DNA from: Arthrobacter sp. ISL-72
Lineage (GTDB): Bacteria > Actinomycetota > Actinomycetes > Actinomycetales > Micrococcaceae
Assembly: GCF_018613755.1 (NCBI RefSeq)
Contig: NZ_JAGGPP010000022.1
Coordinates: forward strand, 57,952 to 121,951
DNA length: 64,000 nt
Direction: 5' to 3'
Positions 40,590 to 50,020 of the stretch are shown one piece after another; the stretch's first letter is position 1; each line of letters begins with the position of its first letter. The notes beneath the pieces were generated by a model that worked only from the letters and a program-made list of their open reading frames with translations, made no database searches and had not been told where the DNA came from. A program made the translations under genes and the position numbers.

Positions 40590-43025
40590 ATGGCCAACGC
40601 CCAAAGCAGCCAAACAGCCGCTAAGACGAGAACCGGCGGTGCCCGGGCCCGGGAAACGGACGACGCCGATCTGACGCTTGTGGACCGGTGGTGGCGCGCG
40701 GCAAACTACCTCTCGGTAGGCCAGATCTACCTTCGCTCCAACCCGCTGCTGCGTGAGCCGCTCCGCGCTGAAGACACCAAGTCCAGGCTTCTGGGTCACT
40801 GGGGCACCACTCCCGGGCTGAACTTTGTGTACGCCCACCTCAACCGGGTCATCCGCCGGGACCGGCAGGAAATGCTGTTCATCGCAGGTCCGGGCCACGG
40901 CGGACCCGCAGTGGTGGCCAACGCCTGGCTGGAAGGCACCTACTCCGGGATTTACAGCAATGTCGGCGACGACGAACCAGGGCTGGCGGTGCTCTTCCGC
41001 CAGTTTTCCTACCCGGGCGGGATCCCCAGCCACGCCGCACCGGAGAGCCCGGGTTCCATCAATGAGGGCGGCGAACTCGGGTATTCGCTGGCCCACGCCT
41101 ACGGGTCCGTCTTCGACAATCCGAAGCTGATCACCGCCGTCGTGATCGGTGACGGCGAGGCGGAAACGGGGCCTCTCGCGGCCAGCTGGCATTCACACAA
41201 CTTCCTTGATCCGGTGGCCGACGGCGCAGTGCTGCCCATTCTGCACCTGAACGGCTACAAGATCGCCAATCCCACTGTCCTGGCCCGGATGCCGGAAGCC
41301 CAGCTGGAACAGCTGCTGCGCGGTTACGGCCACAAACCGCATTTCGTCACGGTGGCCGATCCCGACGACACGCTGTCCGCGCACCGGGAGTTCGCAGCAG
41401 CCCTGGACGAATGCCTGGAGGAAATCCCTGCGATCCAGGCGGAGCGCCGCGGCTCGGGCGGGCCGTCGGCGGACAATGCAGGCGCTGCCCGGTGGCCCAT
41501 GATCGTGCTGCGGTCACCCAAGGGCTGGACGGGGCCCAGAGAGGTGGACGGCAAGCAGGTGGAGGGCACCTGGCGGAGCCATCAGGTGCCGCTCGGGGAA
41601 GTCCGTACCAACCCTGAGCACCTCGCCCAACTCGAACAGTGGCTCCGGTCCTACCGGCCGGGCGAACTTTTCGACGACCAGGGCCGGCTCCGGCCCGACG
41701 TCGCCGATAACGCTCCGGCCGGGGAGCTCCGGATGAGCGCGACGCCGTATGCCAACGGCGGCATACTTCTACGCGACCTTAAACTGCCCGACTACCGTAA
41801 GCACGCCGTCGAGGTTCCACGGCCGGGGGTGGAGCGGGTCAGCGCCATGATCACGCTGGGCGGCTGGATGCGCGACGTCATTTCGCAGAACCCCGAGACC
41901 TTCCGCCTTTTCGGCCCCGATGAGACCGCGTCGAACCGCCTGCAGGACGTCTATGACGTCACCGACAAGGTGTGGCAGTACCGGATCGACGACGTCGACG
42001 AGCACCTCGCCCGCGCCGGCCGGGTGATGGAGGTCCTCAGTGAGCACCTGTGCCAGGGCTGGCTGGAAGGCTACCTCCTGACCGGGCGCCACGGCGTGTT
42101 CAGCTGCTACGAGGCATTCATCCACATTGTCGACTCGATGTTTAACCAGCACGCCAAATGGCTCAAGGTGCACCGGACGCTTCCTTGGCGCCGGCCCGTG
42201 GCTTCGCTGAACTACATCCTGTCCTCGCACGTCTGGCAGCAGGACCACAACGGATTTTCGCATCAGGACCCGGGCTTCATCGACCATGCGGTGAACAAGA
42301 AGGCGGAGGTGATCCGCGTCTATCTGCCGCCGGATGCGAACACGCTGCTGTCCGTGATGGAGCACTGCCTGGATTCCCGCGATTACGTCAACATCGTGGT
42401 CAGCGGCAAGCAGCCCTCACCCACCTGGCTGGGTCCGGCCGACGCCGCCCACCACTGCCAGCGGGGACTGGGGATCTGGGAATTCGCGGGCTCGGAAGTG
42501 CCGGGGGAAGAGCCGGACGTGGTGCTTGCCTGCGCGGGCGACGTGCCCACGGTGGAGACCGTCGCGGCCGCCGAACTGCTGCGCGAAGGGGCGCCGGGGC
42601 TGAAGATCCGCGTGGTCAACGTGGTGGACCTGATGCGGCTGCAGGATTCCAGCGAGCATCCCCATGGCCTGACCTCACGGGACTTCGACGGCATTTTCAC
42701 CGCGGACAGGCCGATCATCTTCGCCTACCACGGGTACCCGTCGCTGATTCACCGGCTGGCCTACCGGCGCACCAACCAGGAGGGCCTGCACGTCCGCGGC
42801 TACAAGGAAGAGGGCACCACCACCACGCCGTTCGACATGGCCATGCTCAACGGGATTGACCGCTTCCAGCTGGCCATCGACGCCATCGACAGGGTTCCGG
42901 GCCTGGCGGAGCGGCACTCCCTGCTCCGCCAGTCTTTGCAGGACCGGCGCATGAAAGCCCACAACCACACCCGGAGCCACGGCGAGGACCTGGAGGAAAT
43001 CAGCAACTGGTCCCTCGGCGGCTAA
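40590..43025 (+). CDS. xfp: phosphoketolase (xylulose-5-P/fructose-6-P)
   Basis: 811 residues, the usual length. A TPP enzyme that splits xylulose 5-phosphate or fructose 6-phosphate with phosphate to acetyl phosphate. Motifs: GHWGTTPGLNFVYAHLNR, GPGHGGPAVVANAWLEGTYS (parts), the TPP site GDGEAETGPLAASWHSHNF, the SYEAF-like GVFSCYEAFIHI segment and QDHNGFSHQDPG. It may serve overflow or C2 metabolism. SD GGAGGA lies upstream of ATG 40590. No acetate kinase gene is adjacent. A palindromic repeat follows the stop. Confidence 0.95.
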   Translation: MANAQSSQTAAKTRTGGARARETDDADLTLVDRWWRAANYLSVGQIYLRSNPLLREPLRAEDTKSRLLGHWGTTPGLNFVYAHLNRVIRRDRQEMLFIAGPGHGGPAVVANAWLEGTYSGIYSNVGDDEPGLAVLFRQFSYPGGIPSHAAPESPGSINEGGELGYSLAHAYGSVFDNPKLITAVVIGDGEAETGPLAASWHSHNFLDPVADGAVLPILHLNGYKIANPTVLARMPEAQLEQLLRGYGHKPHFVTVADPDDTLSAHREFAAALDECLEEIPAIQAERRGSGGPSADNAGAARWPMIVLRSPKGWTGPREVDGKQVEGTWRSHQVPLGEVRTNPEHLAQLEQWLRSYRPGELFDDQGRLRPDVADNAPAGELRMSATPYANGGILLRDLKLPDYRKHAVEVPRPGVERVSAMITLGGWMRDVISQNPETFRLFGPDETASNRLQDVYDVTDKVWQYRIDDVDEHLARAGRVMEVLSEHLCQGWLEGYLLTGRHGVFSCYEAFIHIVDSMFNQHAKWLKVHRTLPWRRPVASLNYILSSHVWQQDHNGFSHQDPGFIDHAVNKKAEVIRVYLPPDANTLLSVMEHCLDSRDYVNIVVSGKQPSPTWLGPADAAHHCQRGLGIWEFAGSEVPGEEPDVVLACAGDVPTVETVAAAELLREGAPGLKIRVVNVVDLMRLQDSSEHPHGLTSRDFDGIFTADRPIIFAYHGYPSLIHRLAYRRTNQEGLHVRGYKEEGTTTTPFDMAMLNGIDRFQLAIDAIDRVPGLAERHSLLRQSLQDRRMKAHNHTRSHGEDLEEISNWSLGG

Positions 43026-43042
43026 AGTGCGGCCGTCCCAAG

Positions 43043-43105
43043 GAGTTTTTGTCCAGATGAAGGGACTTCGACGCGCTTTTGCGGCCATTATCTGGACAAA
43101 AACTC
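43043..43105. repeat. dispersed repeat A, copy 1 (inverted-repeat form)
   Basis: GAGTTTTTGTCCAGAT (43043-43058) and its exact reverse complement (43090-43105) flank a 31-bp spacer. It lies between convergent xfp and carboxylesterase genes and probably acts as a two-way terminator. The right side, read on the minus strand, matches about 45 bp at 63947-63990. Confidence 0.8.
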
Positions 43106-43147
43106 GAGGGGGAGGGGAAGGGTGAGGGCGAGGGCAAGGGAGGGGCG

Positions 43148-44503
43148 TCAGGCCGCGCGGTACCGGAGTGTGCCGGGGAGTTCACCGCGGCTTTCAAGGC
43201 CTTCTCCACGGGCGAACCTGGCCCAAAAGGCACGGAGCGCGCGGCCCTGGGCATTGATCTCGTCCCACGTGGCACCCTCAACGAGCCCGGCGGCGGCCCA
43301 GGTCCGCTGGTTTCCGAACAGCAGGGGCAGATCAACCGTGTGCGCCGCTCCGAAGAAGTTTCCCGGCGCCGCCCAGGACAACACGTAGCCGTACGCCTTG
43401 CCGCCGGCCTGGGCATGCCGGCGGGCGAACCTCCGGGCTGACCTGCCGTAGACCGCCTCAGTCACGGCCCAGCAGATGCCCCTTATTGCCGCGTTGCCGA
43501 GAACCGGTATTTTCGCCAGCCGGGAGGCGAGGGGGTTGCCGGGCAGGAACATGCGCGCTTCGTCGGACGTGTGGCCGATGAGGACCTCGATTCCCGGAGC
43601 CGTGGCGTTCCAGGCGGCCTCGATACCGGACTCCGGCGGCAAGGGCGGGTGTCCGTACTGCGTGCCGAAGGGCATGGCGGCCACGAGTCCGAACTTGCGG
43701 GCCACCTGCGAAACACGCCCTTCAACGGCCACCACGTCCATCGCAGGGGTGTCCTCCGTGACTTCTTCCGCTGCGATGCCCATCGCGATGCTCATCTTCT
43801 CGCGCCCGCGGGAAATACCAAGAGGTGCACTCTGGATGATGGCGCGCTGGAACAGTGACGGCGCCTCCGGCGTCGCCATGAGGTGGGCGACGGCGTCGCC
43901 TCCTGCTGACTGGCCGAAGGCAGTGACCCGGCCCGGGTCGCCCCCGAAAGCGGCGATGTTGCGCTGCACCCAGCGGAACGCCTCGAGCTGGTCAAGCAGG
44001 CCGAGGTTTGCGGGCCGCCCGGTTCCGGTAGCGAGATACCCGAAGAGCCCCAGGCGGTACGTTACGGAGACGACGATGACGCGGTTCTCGGCTACCAGGG
44101 CGCTGGGATCGAAGATTGCGAGGTCGCCGGAACCAGAAGTATAGGAGCCGCCGTGCAGCCAGACCATGACCGGAACCCGCTCGCCGTCGTCGAGGCCGGC
44201 CGGAACGGTGATGGAGAGCCGCTGGCAGTCCTCGCTGCCGGGGAGTTCCCCGTAGCGGGTTCCCAGGATGTCATCCAGGAAGGGCATCGGACCCTGCGGG
44301 CAAGCCGGGGAGAGGGAGGTTGCCTCAAGCGCTTCGGTCCAGTCGGGCACAGGTACCGGCGGCTGGAACCGGCCCGCGGTTGCGTAGGGAATCCCGGTGG
44401 CGCGCTCAACGCCGCCGTCGTGCCATCCGGTGACGGGGCCGCAGGGCGGAGCAAAAGCGGGAACGGCGTTCATTTCCCCAACCATTTCACGGATTCCTGA
44501 CAT
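43148..44503 (-). CDS. type B carboxylesterase/lipase
   Basis: 451 residues. An alpha/beta hydrolase of the type B esterase family: oxyanion HGGSYTSGSG, YRLGLFGYLATG, the nucleophile in FGQSAGGDAVAHLM and the catalytic His region GAAHTVDLPLLFG. No signal peptide, so it is probably cytosolic. The substrate is unknown. ATG 44503 begins MSGIREM, with a later ATG 30 nt in; no strong SD distinguishes them. It is followed by repeat A and preceded by repeat B, so it is insulated on both sides. Confidence 0.88.
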   Translation of the reverse strand: MSGIREMVGEMNAVPAFAPPCGPVTGWHDGGVERATGIPYATAGRFQPPVPVPDWTEALEATSLSPACPQGPMPFLDDILGTRYGELPGSEDCQRLSITVPAGLDDGERVPVMVWLHGGSYTSGSGDLAIFDPSALVAENRVIVVSVTYRLGLFGYLATGTGRPANLGLLDQLEAFRWVQRNIAAFGGDPGRVTAFGQSAGGDAVAHLMATPEAPSLFQRAIIQSAPLGISRGREKMSIAMGIAAEEVTEDTPAMDVVAVEGRVSQVARKFGLVAAMPFGTQYGHPPLPPESGIEAAWNATAPGIEVLIGHTSDEARMFLPGNPLASRLAKIPVLGNAAIRGICWAVTEAVYGRSARRFARRHAQAGGKAYGYVLSWAAPGNFFGAAHTVDLPLLFGNQRTWAAAGLVEGATWDEINAQGRALRAFWARFARGEGLESRGELPGTLRYRAA

Positions 44504-44517
44504 ACCGCTGGAAACGC

Positions 44518-44566
44518 CGAACGGACACTTGAGGCCCCTCGGACGGGGGCCTCAAGTGTCCGTTCG
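44518..44566. repeat. dispersed repeat B, copy 1 (perfect 21-bp hairpin)
   Basis: Arms at 44518-44538 and 44546-44566 are exact reverse complements around a 7-nt loop; the core is CGGACACTTGAGGCC. It lies between the ppa stop and the carboxylesterase start and probably terminates ppa. Copy 2 is at 61046-61101. Confidence 0.85.
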
Positions 44567-44586
44567 CGCTTGGCGTGGGGTGGGAC

Positions 44587-45075
44587 TTAGTGCGCTGCCG
44601 GAACGTAGCGCTTGATGGAGGCTTCCAGCTCGGCCTCGGCGGCGGCGCGGTCGCCCCAGCCTTCGGCCTTGACCCACTTGCCCGGCTCCAGGTCCTTGTA
44701 GCGGGTGAAGAAGTGCTCGATTTCCTTGATCAGGAATTCGCTGACGTCGCTGACCTCTTTGATGTGGTCGAAACGGGCGTCAGTGGGCACGCAGAGGACC
44801 TTGGCGTCTCCGCCGCCGTCGTCCGTCATGTTGAAGACGCCGATGGGGCGGGCTTCAACGATGACGCCCGGGTGCAGATCGAAGTCCTGCAGGAGCACCA
44901 GTGCATCCAGCGGGTCGCCGTCTTCGCCGAGCGTGTTCTCGAAGAAACCGTAGTGGGTGGGGTACTGCATCGAGGTGAACAGGACGCGGTCCAGGCGGAC
45001 GCGGCCGGTCTCGTGATCGACTTCGTACTTGACGCGCGATCCCTTGGGGATCTCGATGGTCACGTCATGCTTCAT
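44587..45075 (-). CDS. ppa: inorganic pyrophosphatase
   Basis: 162 residues, the standard length for family I enzymes. It hydrolyses pyrophosphate to drive biosynthesis. Motifs: IEIPKGSRVKYEVDHETG near the N-terminus, YPTHYGFFENTLGEDGDPLDALVLL with the Mg2+-binding Asp cluster (GDPLD), and FFTRYKDLEPGKWVKAEGW near the C-terminus. SD GAGGAGC lies 6 nt before ATG 45075. It is divergent from dacB across 152 bp and followed by the repeat-B hairpin. Confidence 0.97.
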   Translation of the reverse strand: MKHDVTIEIPKGSRVKYEVDHETGRVRLDRVLFTSMQYPTHYGFFENTLGEDGDPLDALVLLQDFDLHPGVIVEARPIGVFNMTDDGGGDAKVLCVPTDARFDHIKEVSDVSEFLIKEIEHFFTRYKDLEPGKWVKAEGWGDRAAAEAELEASIKRYVPAAH

Positions 45076-45227
45076 GGAATGCTCCTCGAATTCAGGGGTG
45101 TTCGCGGCACACTTGACGTACGACTAAAGGAGTGTCGGTGCCGCCGACTACTATTGAGGATATAGCGATAGGCCCAGGTTTCATGAACTAGTGGGGACAT
45201 TTCAGGACTATAAGGACCAACAGCAGC

Positions 45228-46787
45228 ATGAAACGCATGATGAGCCGCGCGGCCAGCCACCCCTGGTTCGCCGTTATCAGGCGGCAACTGCCCTTGGTCC
45301 TGCTGACCATTCTGGTCGTTGCCCTCGCCGTCCCCGTGGCCAACATCGCCGTCCCCGCGTTCACCGGACAACGGCCGGATCAGGAACTCACCGAGCAAGC
45401 CGTCCCCGCCTGGCAGCAGGTTCCGCGCGACCTTTCGCTCCCGCAGGGAATCTCGCCGCTGAAGGACTCGGCGCCCGTCCCGTGGCCGGATACGCTCGCC
45501 GCCCAGCTAAGCGCCACCTTGAAGACCGACGGCGGCGGGACCTTTACGGGCGTCGTGCAGGACGCCGCCACCGGTCAGGTGCTTTTTGACCGGGAGGGCG
45601 CGAAAAGCAGGGTGCCCGCCTCCAACATGAAGCTTCTTACTGCTGCCGCAGCCGTCCGCGCCATCGGCCCGGACCGGCGCTTCAGCACCACGGTGGTGGC
45701 TGGCACAGAGCCGGGGTCAATCGTGCTGACCGGCGGCGGCGACGTCCTGCTTGGTGCCGGGGAGTCGTCCCGGGACACCGTGATGGGCCATGCCGGGCTG
45801 GCCACCCTTGCCCGGCTCACGGTGCAGTCCCTGCAGGAAAAGGGCGTCAAGGGTCCGCTCCGCGTTCAGCTGGATGACTCCTTGTTCTCCGGCCCGGCGT
45901 TGAACCCGACGTGGAATCCGGAGGACGTGGCCGCCGGCGAGACCGCACCCCTGTTCCCGCTCGCGCTCAACTCGGCGCGGTACGACCCCGCCGTCACCAC
46001 GGGTCCGCGGCCGCAGGACGCCGCCATGAGCGCGGCCGAGGCCTTCTCCGCCCAGCTCACCGCGGCCGGCGCCGCTGCCGGGCTGACCGTCACTCCCGGC
46101 GTCGTGCGCGGCAAGGCGCCCGCGCCTGAAAAGCAGGCCGCCCAAAAGCCGGCGGGAGAATCAACCGAAAAGCCGGCCGACGGCGCCAGCCAGGCCCCCG
46201 CCGCCGTCATACCCGGCCAGATGCTCGCCGAAGTCCAGTCCGCCACCCTCGGCCAGCAGGTGGACCTGATGCTTGAGACCTCGGACAACTACCTCGCCGA
46301 GGTGCTGGGACGGATGGCAGCCGTCGCCGCCGGGGGCCCCGGCAGCAACGACGGCGCCACGGCCGTGGTGTACCGGCAGGTGCAGGACACGGGGATCTCC
46401 ACCGACGGCCTGCGTGTAGATGACGTCTCCGGCCTGTCGCTGGGCAACCAGGTCTCGGCCGGGCAGTTGGCGGAGATCGTCCGGGCCATCACGTCGGGCA
46501 CCGAACCCGTCCTGCGGGCCGCCATCGGCGGTTTTCCGGTCGCCGGCCTCACCGGCACGCTGGGCAGCAGGTACACCGATCCGTCCACCGAGGGCGGTGC
46601 CGGGCTGGTGCGGGCGAAGACCGGGACCCTGAACTCCGTGATTGCGCTGAGCGGCTATGTTGTGGACGCCGACGGCCGCCTTCTGGTGTTCTCCTTTATA
46701 GGGAACCGACTGGAGCCGGGCGCGGCGGGAAACAGGGCGGCGCTGGACCGCACGGCGTCGGTCCTGGCATCCTGCGGCTGCCGCTAG
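45228..46787 (+). CDS. dacB: D-alanyl-D-alanine carboxypeptidase/endopeptidase (PBP4 type)
   Basis: 519 residues. An N-terminal membrane/signal segment (about 18-38, LPLVLLTILVVALAVPVA) exports it to the cell surface. The penicillin-binding motifs are in order: SNMK (SxxK) after VPA, SDN (SxN) in LETSDNYLAEVLGR, and KTG in VRAKTGTLNSV. The long insertion between SxxK and SxN is typical of class C PBPs. A Lys/Pro/Ala-rich linker (KAPAPEKQAAQKPAGE) sits in it. It trims peptidoglycan stems and cross-links. Its stop overlaps the convergent 77-aa gene by 4 bp. Confidence 0.92.
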   Translation: MKRMMSRAASHPWFAVIRRQLPLVLLTILVVALAVPVANIAVPAFTGQRPDQELTEQAVPAWQQVPRDLSLPQGISPLKDSAPVPWPDTLAAQLSATLKTDGGGTFTGVVQDAATGQVLFDREGAKSRVPASNMKLLTAAAAVRAIGPDRRFSTTVVAGTEPGSIVLTGGGDVLLGAGESSRDTVMGHAGLATLARLTVQSLQEKGVKGPLRVQLDDSLFSGPALNPTWNPEDVAAGETAPLFPLALNSARYDPAVTTGPRPQDAAMSAAEAFSAQLTAAGAAAGLTVTPGVVRGKAPAPEKQAAQKPAGESTEKPADGASQAPAAVIPGQMLAEVQSATLGQQVDLMLETSDNYLAEVLGRMAAVAAGGPGSNDGATAVVYRQVQDTGISTDGLRVDDVSGLSLGNQVSAGQLAEIVRAITSGTEPVLRAAIGGFPVAGLTGTLGSRYTDPSTEGGAGLVRAKTGTLNSVIALSGYVVDADGRLLVFSFIGNRLEPGAAGNRAALDRTASVLASCGCR

Positions 46788-47017
46788 GCGGCATCCCCGG
46801 CAGTATCCCCGGTGGTATCCCTGAAGGCATCCCCGGCAGCACCTCCGGAGCCGGCATCGGCGGCGGAACTCAGCTGAACTCCGGCCCCCGTGGCTGACTC
46901 CGTGGCGCCAAAGGCAGTGGTTCCCAAAAGCGCCGCCATGACGACGGCGGACAGGACGGACTTCCAGCTGTTGCTCCTGCCCAGGTTCAGCGGCGGGATC
47001 GGTCGGTACGCAATCAT
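46784..47017 (-). CDS. small exported protein with repeat-rich tail (77 aa)
   Basis: I do not recognise it. MIAYRPIPPLNLGRSNSWKSV is followed by a hydrophobic segment LSAVVMAALLGTTAFGA with an AFGA-type cleavage site, so it is probably exported. The mature part is about 37 residues, Gly/Ala/Asp-rich with degenerate GDTAGDAA-like repeats coded by short tandem repeats at 46794-46850. ATG 47017 follows GAGGAGA at 5-nt spacing; an ATG at 47074 is less likely. It is convergent with dacB, overlapping by 4 bp. Confidence 0.5.
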   Translation of the reverse strand: MIAYRPIPPLNLGRSNSWKSVLSAVVMAALLGTTAFGATESATGAGVQLSSAADAGSGGAAGDAFRDTTGDTAGDAA

Positions 47018-47165
47018 CGGACTCTCCTCGGTCGTGTGGACTTCTGTACCAACTCTGGCCCGGAACATTTGCATTCTTCTGTCCCGATCCTGTGCCTCCC
47101 CTGTGCGTTGCAGCCGGTTCGCCGGTCAGCGAACTTAAGGCGCAACCCCGGCAGGCTGTGATCTG

Positions 47166-48293
47166 ATGGACGCTATGGAGTCAACTGCAGGCGATTCATC
47201 AGCACCGGCCCAGGCATTGATCAACTGGGAGCTCGCGGCATCAACGGCCGCCCGTTTGGCTCCGGGGGGACCTTCGCTGGGGTCCGCCGAGATCGGGTCG
47301 GCTGTGGAGAACCTGCGCCTCATGGCGGACATTTCCGTGCCGCACGTCCATGACATCACCGGGCTGGAGGCGGCGCGGGACCTCCGTGATTCCTCGGTGC
47401 TGGTGGTGGACCGTGCCTCCTGGGCGAGGGCCAACACCCAAAGCTTTGCCGTCATGCTGAAACCGGCCATGGAAAAGATGCTGCAAGGCCGCCGCGGAAC
47501 CATGAGCCCCGGTGCTGCTGCCGTCAGCGGAGCCATCACCGGAAGCCAGCTCGGTGCGGTGCTCGCCTTCCTTTCCAGCAAGGTGCTGGGCCAGTACGAT
47601 CCCTTCTCGGCGCTCGCCGAAGACTCCGACGCGCCGCCGGCCGGACGGCTGCTGCTGGTTGCGCCGAACATCGTCCAGGTGGAGCGTGAGCTCAGTGTGG
47701 CGCCCGAGGACTTCCGGCTGTGGGTGTGCCTGCACGAACAGACCCACCGGGTGCAGTTTGCCGCCGCACCGTGGCTGCGCCACCACATGCTCAACGAAAT
47801 CGACAACCTCAGCGGGCACCTGCTGGGCAACGTCGACTCCCTCCTCGAACGCGCATCGGCTGCGGCCCGCTCGCTCAAGGACCGCACGGCCACCGGAGCG
47901 GCTCCGGGACGCGGGGCGATCCTGGACTTGCTGCAGGACCCGGAGGAAAAGGCTTCGCTCTCGCACCTGACCGCCGTGATGAGCCTGCTCGAGGGGCACG
48001 CGAATGTGGTGATGGACGCAGTCGACTCCAGCATCGTTCCGTCGGTCAAGACCATCCGGCAGCGCTTCAACGCCCGCGGCAAGGATCGCGGCGTGGTGGA
48101 GAAGTTCATCCGCAACCTGCTGGGCCTCGATGCCAAGATGCGGCAATACACCGACGGCGCCAAGTTCGTGCGGGCCGTGGTGGAAGCGGTCGGCATGGAC
48201 GGCTTCAACCGGGTCTGGGAATCCGCCGGGAACCTCCCCACGGAACCGGAAATCCATGACGCGAAGCTGTGGCTCGAGCGGATGGGACTCTAG
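47166..48293 (+). CDS. zinc-dependent metalloprotease (DUF2342 type)
   Basis: 375 residues. The DUF2342/'coenzyme F420 biosynthesis-associated' family, common in actinobacteria. The zinc site HEQTHRVQF (HExxH) is at about residue 190 and LEGHANVVMDAV supplies further metal-binding residues. It has no signal peptide. The exact substrate is unknown. It begins directly upstream of tilS (adjacent codons), a gene order conserved between dacB and tilS in relatives, so it belongs to the cell-envelope/folate block. ATG 47166 or 47175 are both possible. Confidence 0.87.
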   Translation: MDAMESTAGDSSAPAQALINWELAASTAARLAPGGPSLGSAEIGSAVENLRLMADISVPHVHDITGLEAARDLRDSSVLVVDRASWARANTQSFAVMLKPAMEKMLQGRRGTMSPGAAAVSGAITGSQLGAVLAFLSSKVLGQYDPFSALAEDSDAPPAGRLLLVAPNIVQVERELSVAPEDFRLWVCLHEQTHRVQFAAAPWLRHHMLNEIDNLSGHLLGNVDSLLERASAAARSLKDRTATGAAPGRGAILDLLQDPEEKASLSHLTAVMSLLEGHANVVMDAVDSSIVPSVKTIRQRFNARGKDRGVVEKFIRNLLGLDAKMRQYTDGAKFVRAVVEAVGMDGFNRVWESAGNLPTEPEIHDAKLWLERMGL

Positions 48294-49439
48294 TTGGCCC
48301 AGGTTCCCGCAGGGCAGGTTCAAACAGGACGACGGCGGCCCGGCCGGCTGTCTCCCGTCGTCGGCAAGGCGCGCAAAATGTTGCAGAACGCCCTCGCCGG
48401 GGCCGGCTACCCCGAACGGCTTATCGTCGCCTGCAGCGGGGGCCCGGATTCGCTGGCCCTCGCGGCCGTTGCCTCCTACTTCGGCCGCCGGGGCCACGTG
48501 GACGGCCACCCCGTATCGGTGGGTGCCGTCGTCGTCGATCACCAGCTGCAGCCCGGTTCCGCCGGGGTGGCCGCCCAAACCGCCGTTATCCTCCGCGACC
48601 TGGGGCTCCACCCCGTGGAAGTGCGGCAGGTTGACGTCGCATCCACTGGAATCGGCCCGGAAGCCGCCGCGCGGGACGCCCGACACGCAGCCCTGGAAGA
48701 CGCCGCCGCCCAGGCCGGCGCCGGAGCGATCCTCCTCGGCCACACCCTCGATGACCAGGCGGAACAGGTGCTGCTCGGCCTGGCAAGGGGTTCAGGGACA
48801 CGCTCGCTGGCAGGGATGCGCCCGGTCCGCGGACTCCTGCTCCGGCCCTTCCTAAGTCTCCGCCGTGCCGACACCCTGGAGATCTGCGCGGCCGAGGGCC
48901 TGGATCCGTGGCACGACCCGAGCAACTCCGATCCGTCCTTTGCCCGGTCCCGGACACGGGTGGAGGTGCTTCCCATGCTGGAGGAAAAACTCGGCCCCGG
49001 CGTCGCGGAGTCCCTGGCCAGGACGGCCGCCATCCTGCAGCTGGACGCGGATTACCTCGACGAGGTGGCGAACAGCACGTACGCGCAGCTGGCGGAGCAG
49101 TCAGGGGAAGAAATCAGCCTGCCCGAAACAGAGCTGGGCGACCTGGCCCCCGCCATCCGGTTCCGGGTCATCGCAAAGGCCGTCGCCGCCGTCGGGGGCC
49201 AGCAACCTAGCTACCAGCGGCTGCTCGCCGCGGAGGCGCTGCTGCGTAGGCGCGGTTCCGCGGGGCCCGTTGAACTTCCCGGCGGAGTGAACGCCTACCG
49301 GCTTTCCCTCGCGCAAATCCTTGCCGGCGAAGGCCGGAATCAGCCGGGCACGGCCCAGGATGCTTCCGACGGCGGTCCCCGCGAAGCCGCGCGCTGTGGG
49401 AAGCTAGTATTCCGGCCGCAAAAGCCGCCCCGCAAATAG
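48294..49439 (+). CDS. tilS: tRNA(Ile)-lysidine synthase
   Basis: 381 residues. It converts C34 of tRNA-Ile(CAU) to lysidine. The N-type ATP pyrophosphatase P-loop is IVACSGGPDSLALAA, with VVDHQLQPGSA, LGHTLDDQAEQVLLGLARGSG and RPFLSLRRADT later. TTG 48294 begins right after the metalloprotease stop and implies coupled translation; a downstream GTG is possible, as the first 20 residues are not conserved-looking. The C-terminal domain is short and Gly-rich at the end. hpt follows after 29 bp. Confidence 0.92.
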   Translation: MAQVPAGQVQTGRRRPGRLSPVVGKARKMLQNALAGAGYPERLIVACSGGPDSLALAAVASYFGRRGHVDGHPVSVGAVVVDHQLQPGSAGVAAQTAVILRDLGLHPVEVRQVDVASTGIGPEAAARDARHAALEDAAAQAGAGAILLGHTLDDQAEQVLLGLARGSGTRSLAGMRPVRGLLLRPFLSLRRADTLEICAAEGLDPWHDPSNSDPSFARSRTRVEVLPMLEEKLGPGVAESLARTAAILQLDADYLDEVANSTYAQLAEQSGEEISLPETELGDLAPAIRFRVIAKAVAAVGGQQPSYQRLLAAEALLRRRGSAGPVELPGGVNAYRLSLAQILAGEGRNQPGTAQDASDGGPREAARCGKLVFRPQKPPRK

Positions 49440-49468
49440 TCGCACCCGCATCTACACAGGAGCCATTG

Positions 49469-50020
49469 GTGGATTCAAACGACGTCCAGGCAGACCTCAA
49501 GCACGTTCTCTACACCAAGGACCAGATCCAGCAGCGGATTACCGAGCTCGCTGCAGAGATCGACAAGGACTACGAGGGCCGGGAGCTCCTCATCGTCGGC
49601 GTTCTGAAAGGCGCGGTCATGGTCATGGCCGACCTCGCACGTGCACTTCACAGCCACGTTTCCATGGACTGGATGGCAGTGTCCTCCTACGGTTCCGGCA
49701 CACAGTCGTCCGGTGTGGTGCGAATCCTCAAGGACCTCGACACGGACCTGATGGGCAAGGACGTGCTGATCGTTGAGGACATCATCGATTCCGGACTGAC
49801 CCTTTCCTGGCTCAAGACCAACCTGGAATCCCGCGGCACCGCCTCCGTGGAAATCTGCACCGCTTTCCGCAAGCCCACGGCAGCCAAAGTGGAAATCGAC
49901 GTCAAATACGTCGGCTACGACATCCCCAACGAATTCGTGGTGGGTTACGGCCTGGACTACGCCGAAAAGTACCGCAATCTGGACTTCGTGGGCACGCTGG
50001 CGCCCCACGTCTACGAATAG
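49469..50020 (+). CDS. hpt: hypoxanthine phosphoribosyltransferase
   Basis: 183 residues. A purine-salvage enzyme that makes IMP/GMP from hypoxanthine/guanine and PRPP. The PRPP-binding loop VLIVEDIIDSGLTLSWL is at about 98-114, LLIVGVLKGAVMVMADLARAL is the first signature, and KYVGYDIPNEFVVGYGLDYAEKYRN is the purine-binding end (parts). GTG 49469 has AGGAG 6 nt upstream; TTG 49466 is too close. It sits between tilS and ftsH, as in most actinobacteria. Confidence 0.96.
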   Translation: MDSNDVQADLKHVLYTKDQIQQRITELAAEIDKDYEGRELLIVGVLKGAVMVMADLARALHSHVSMDWMAVSSYGSGTQSSGVVRILKDLDTDLMGKDVLIVEDIIDSGLTLSWLKTNLESRGTASVEICTAFRKPTAAKVEIDVKYVGYDIPNEFVVGYGLDYAEKYRNLDFVGTLAPHVYE

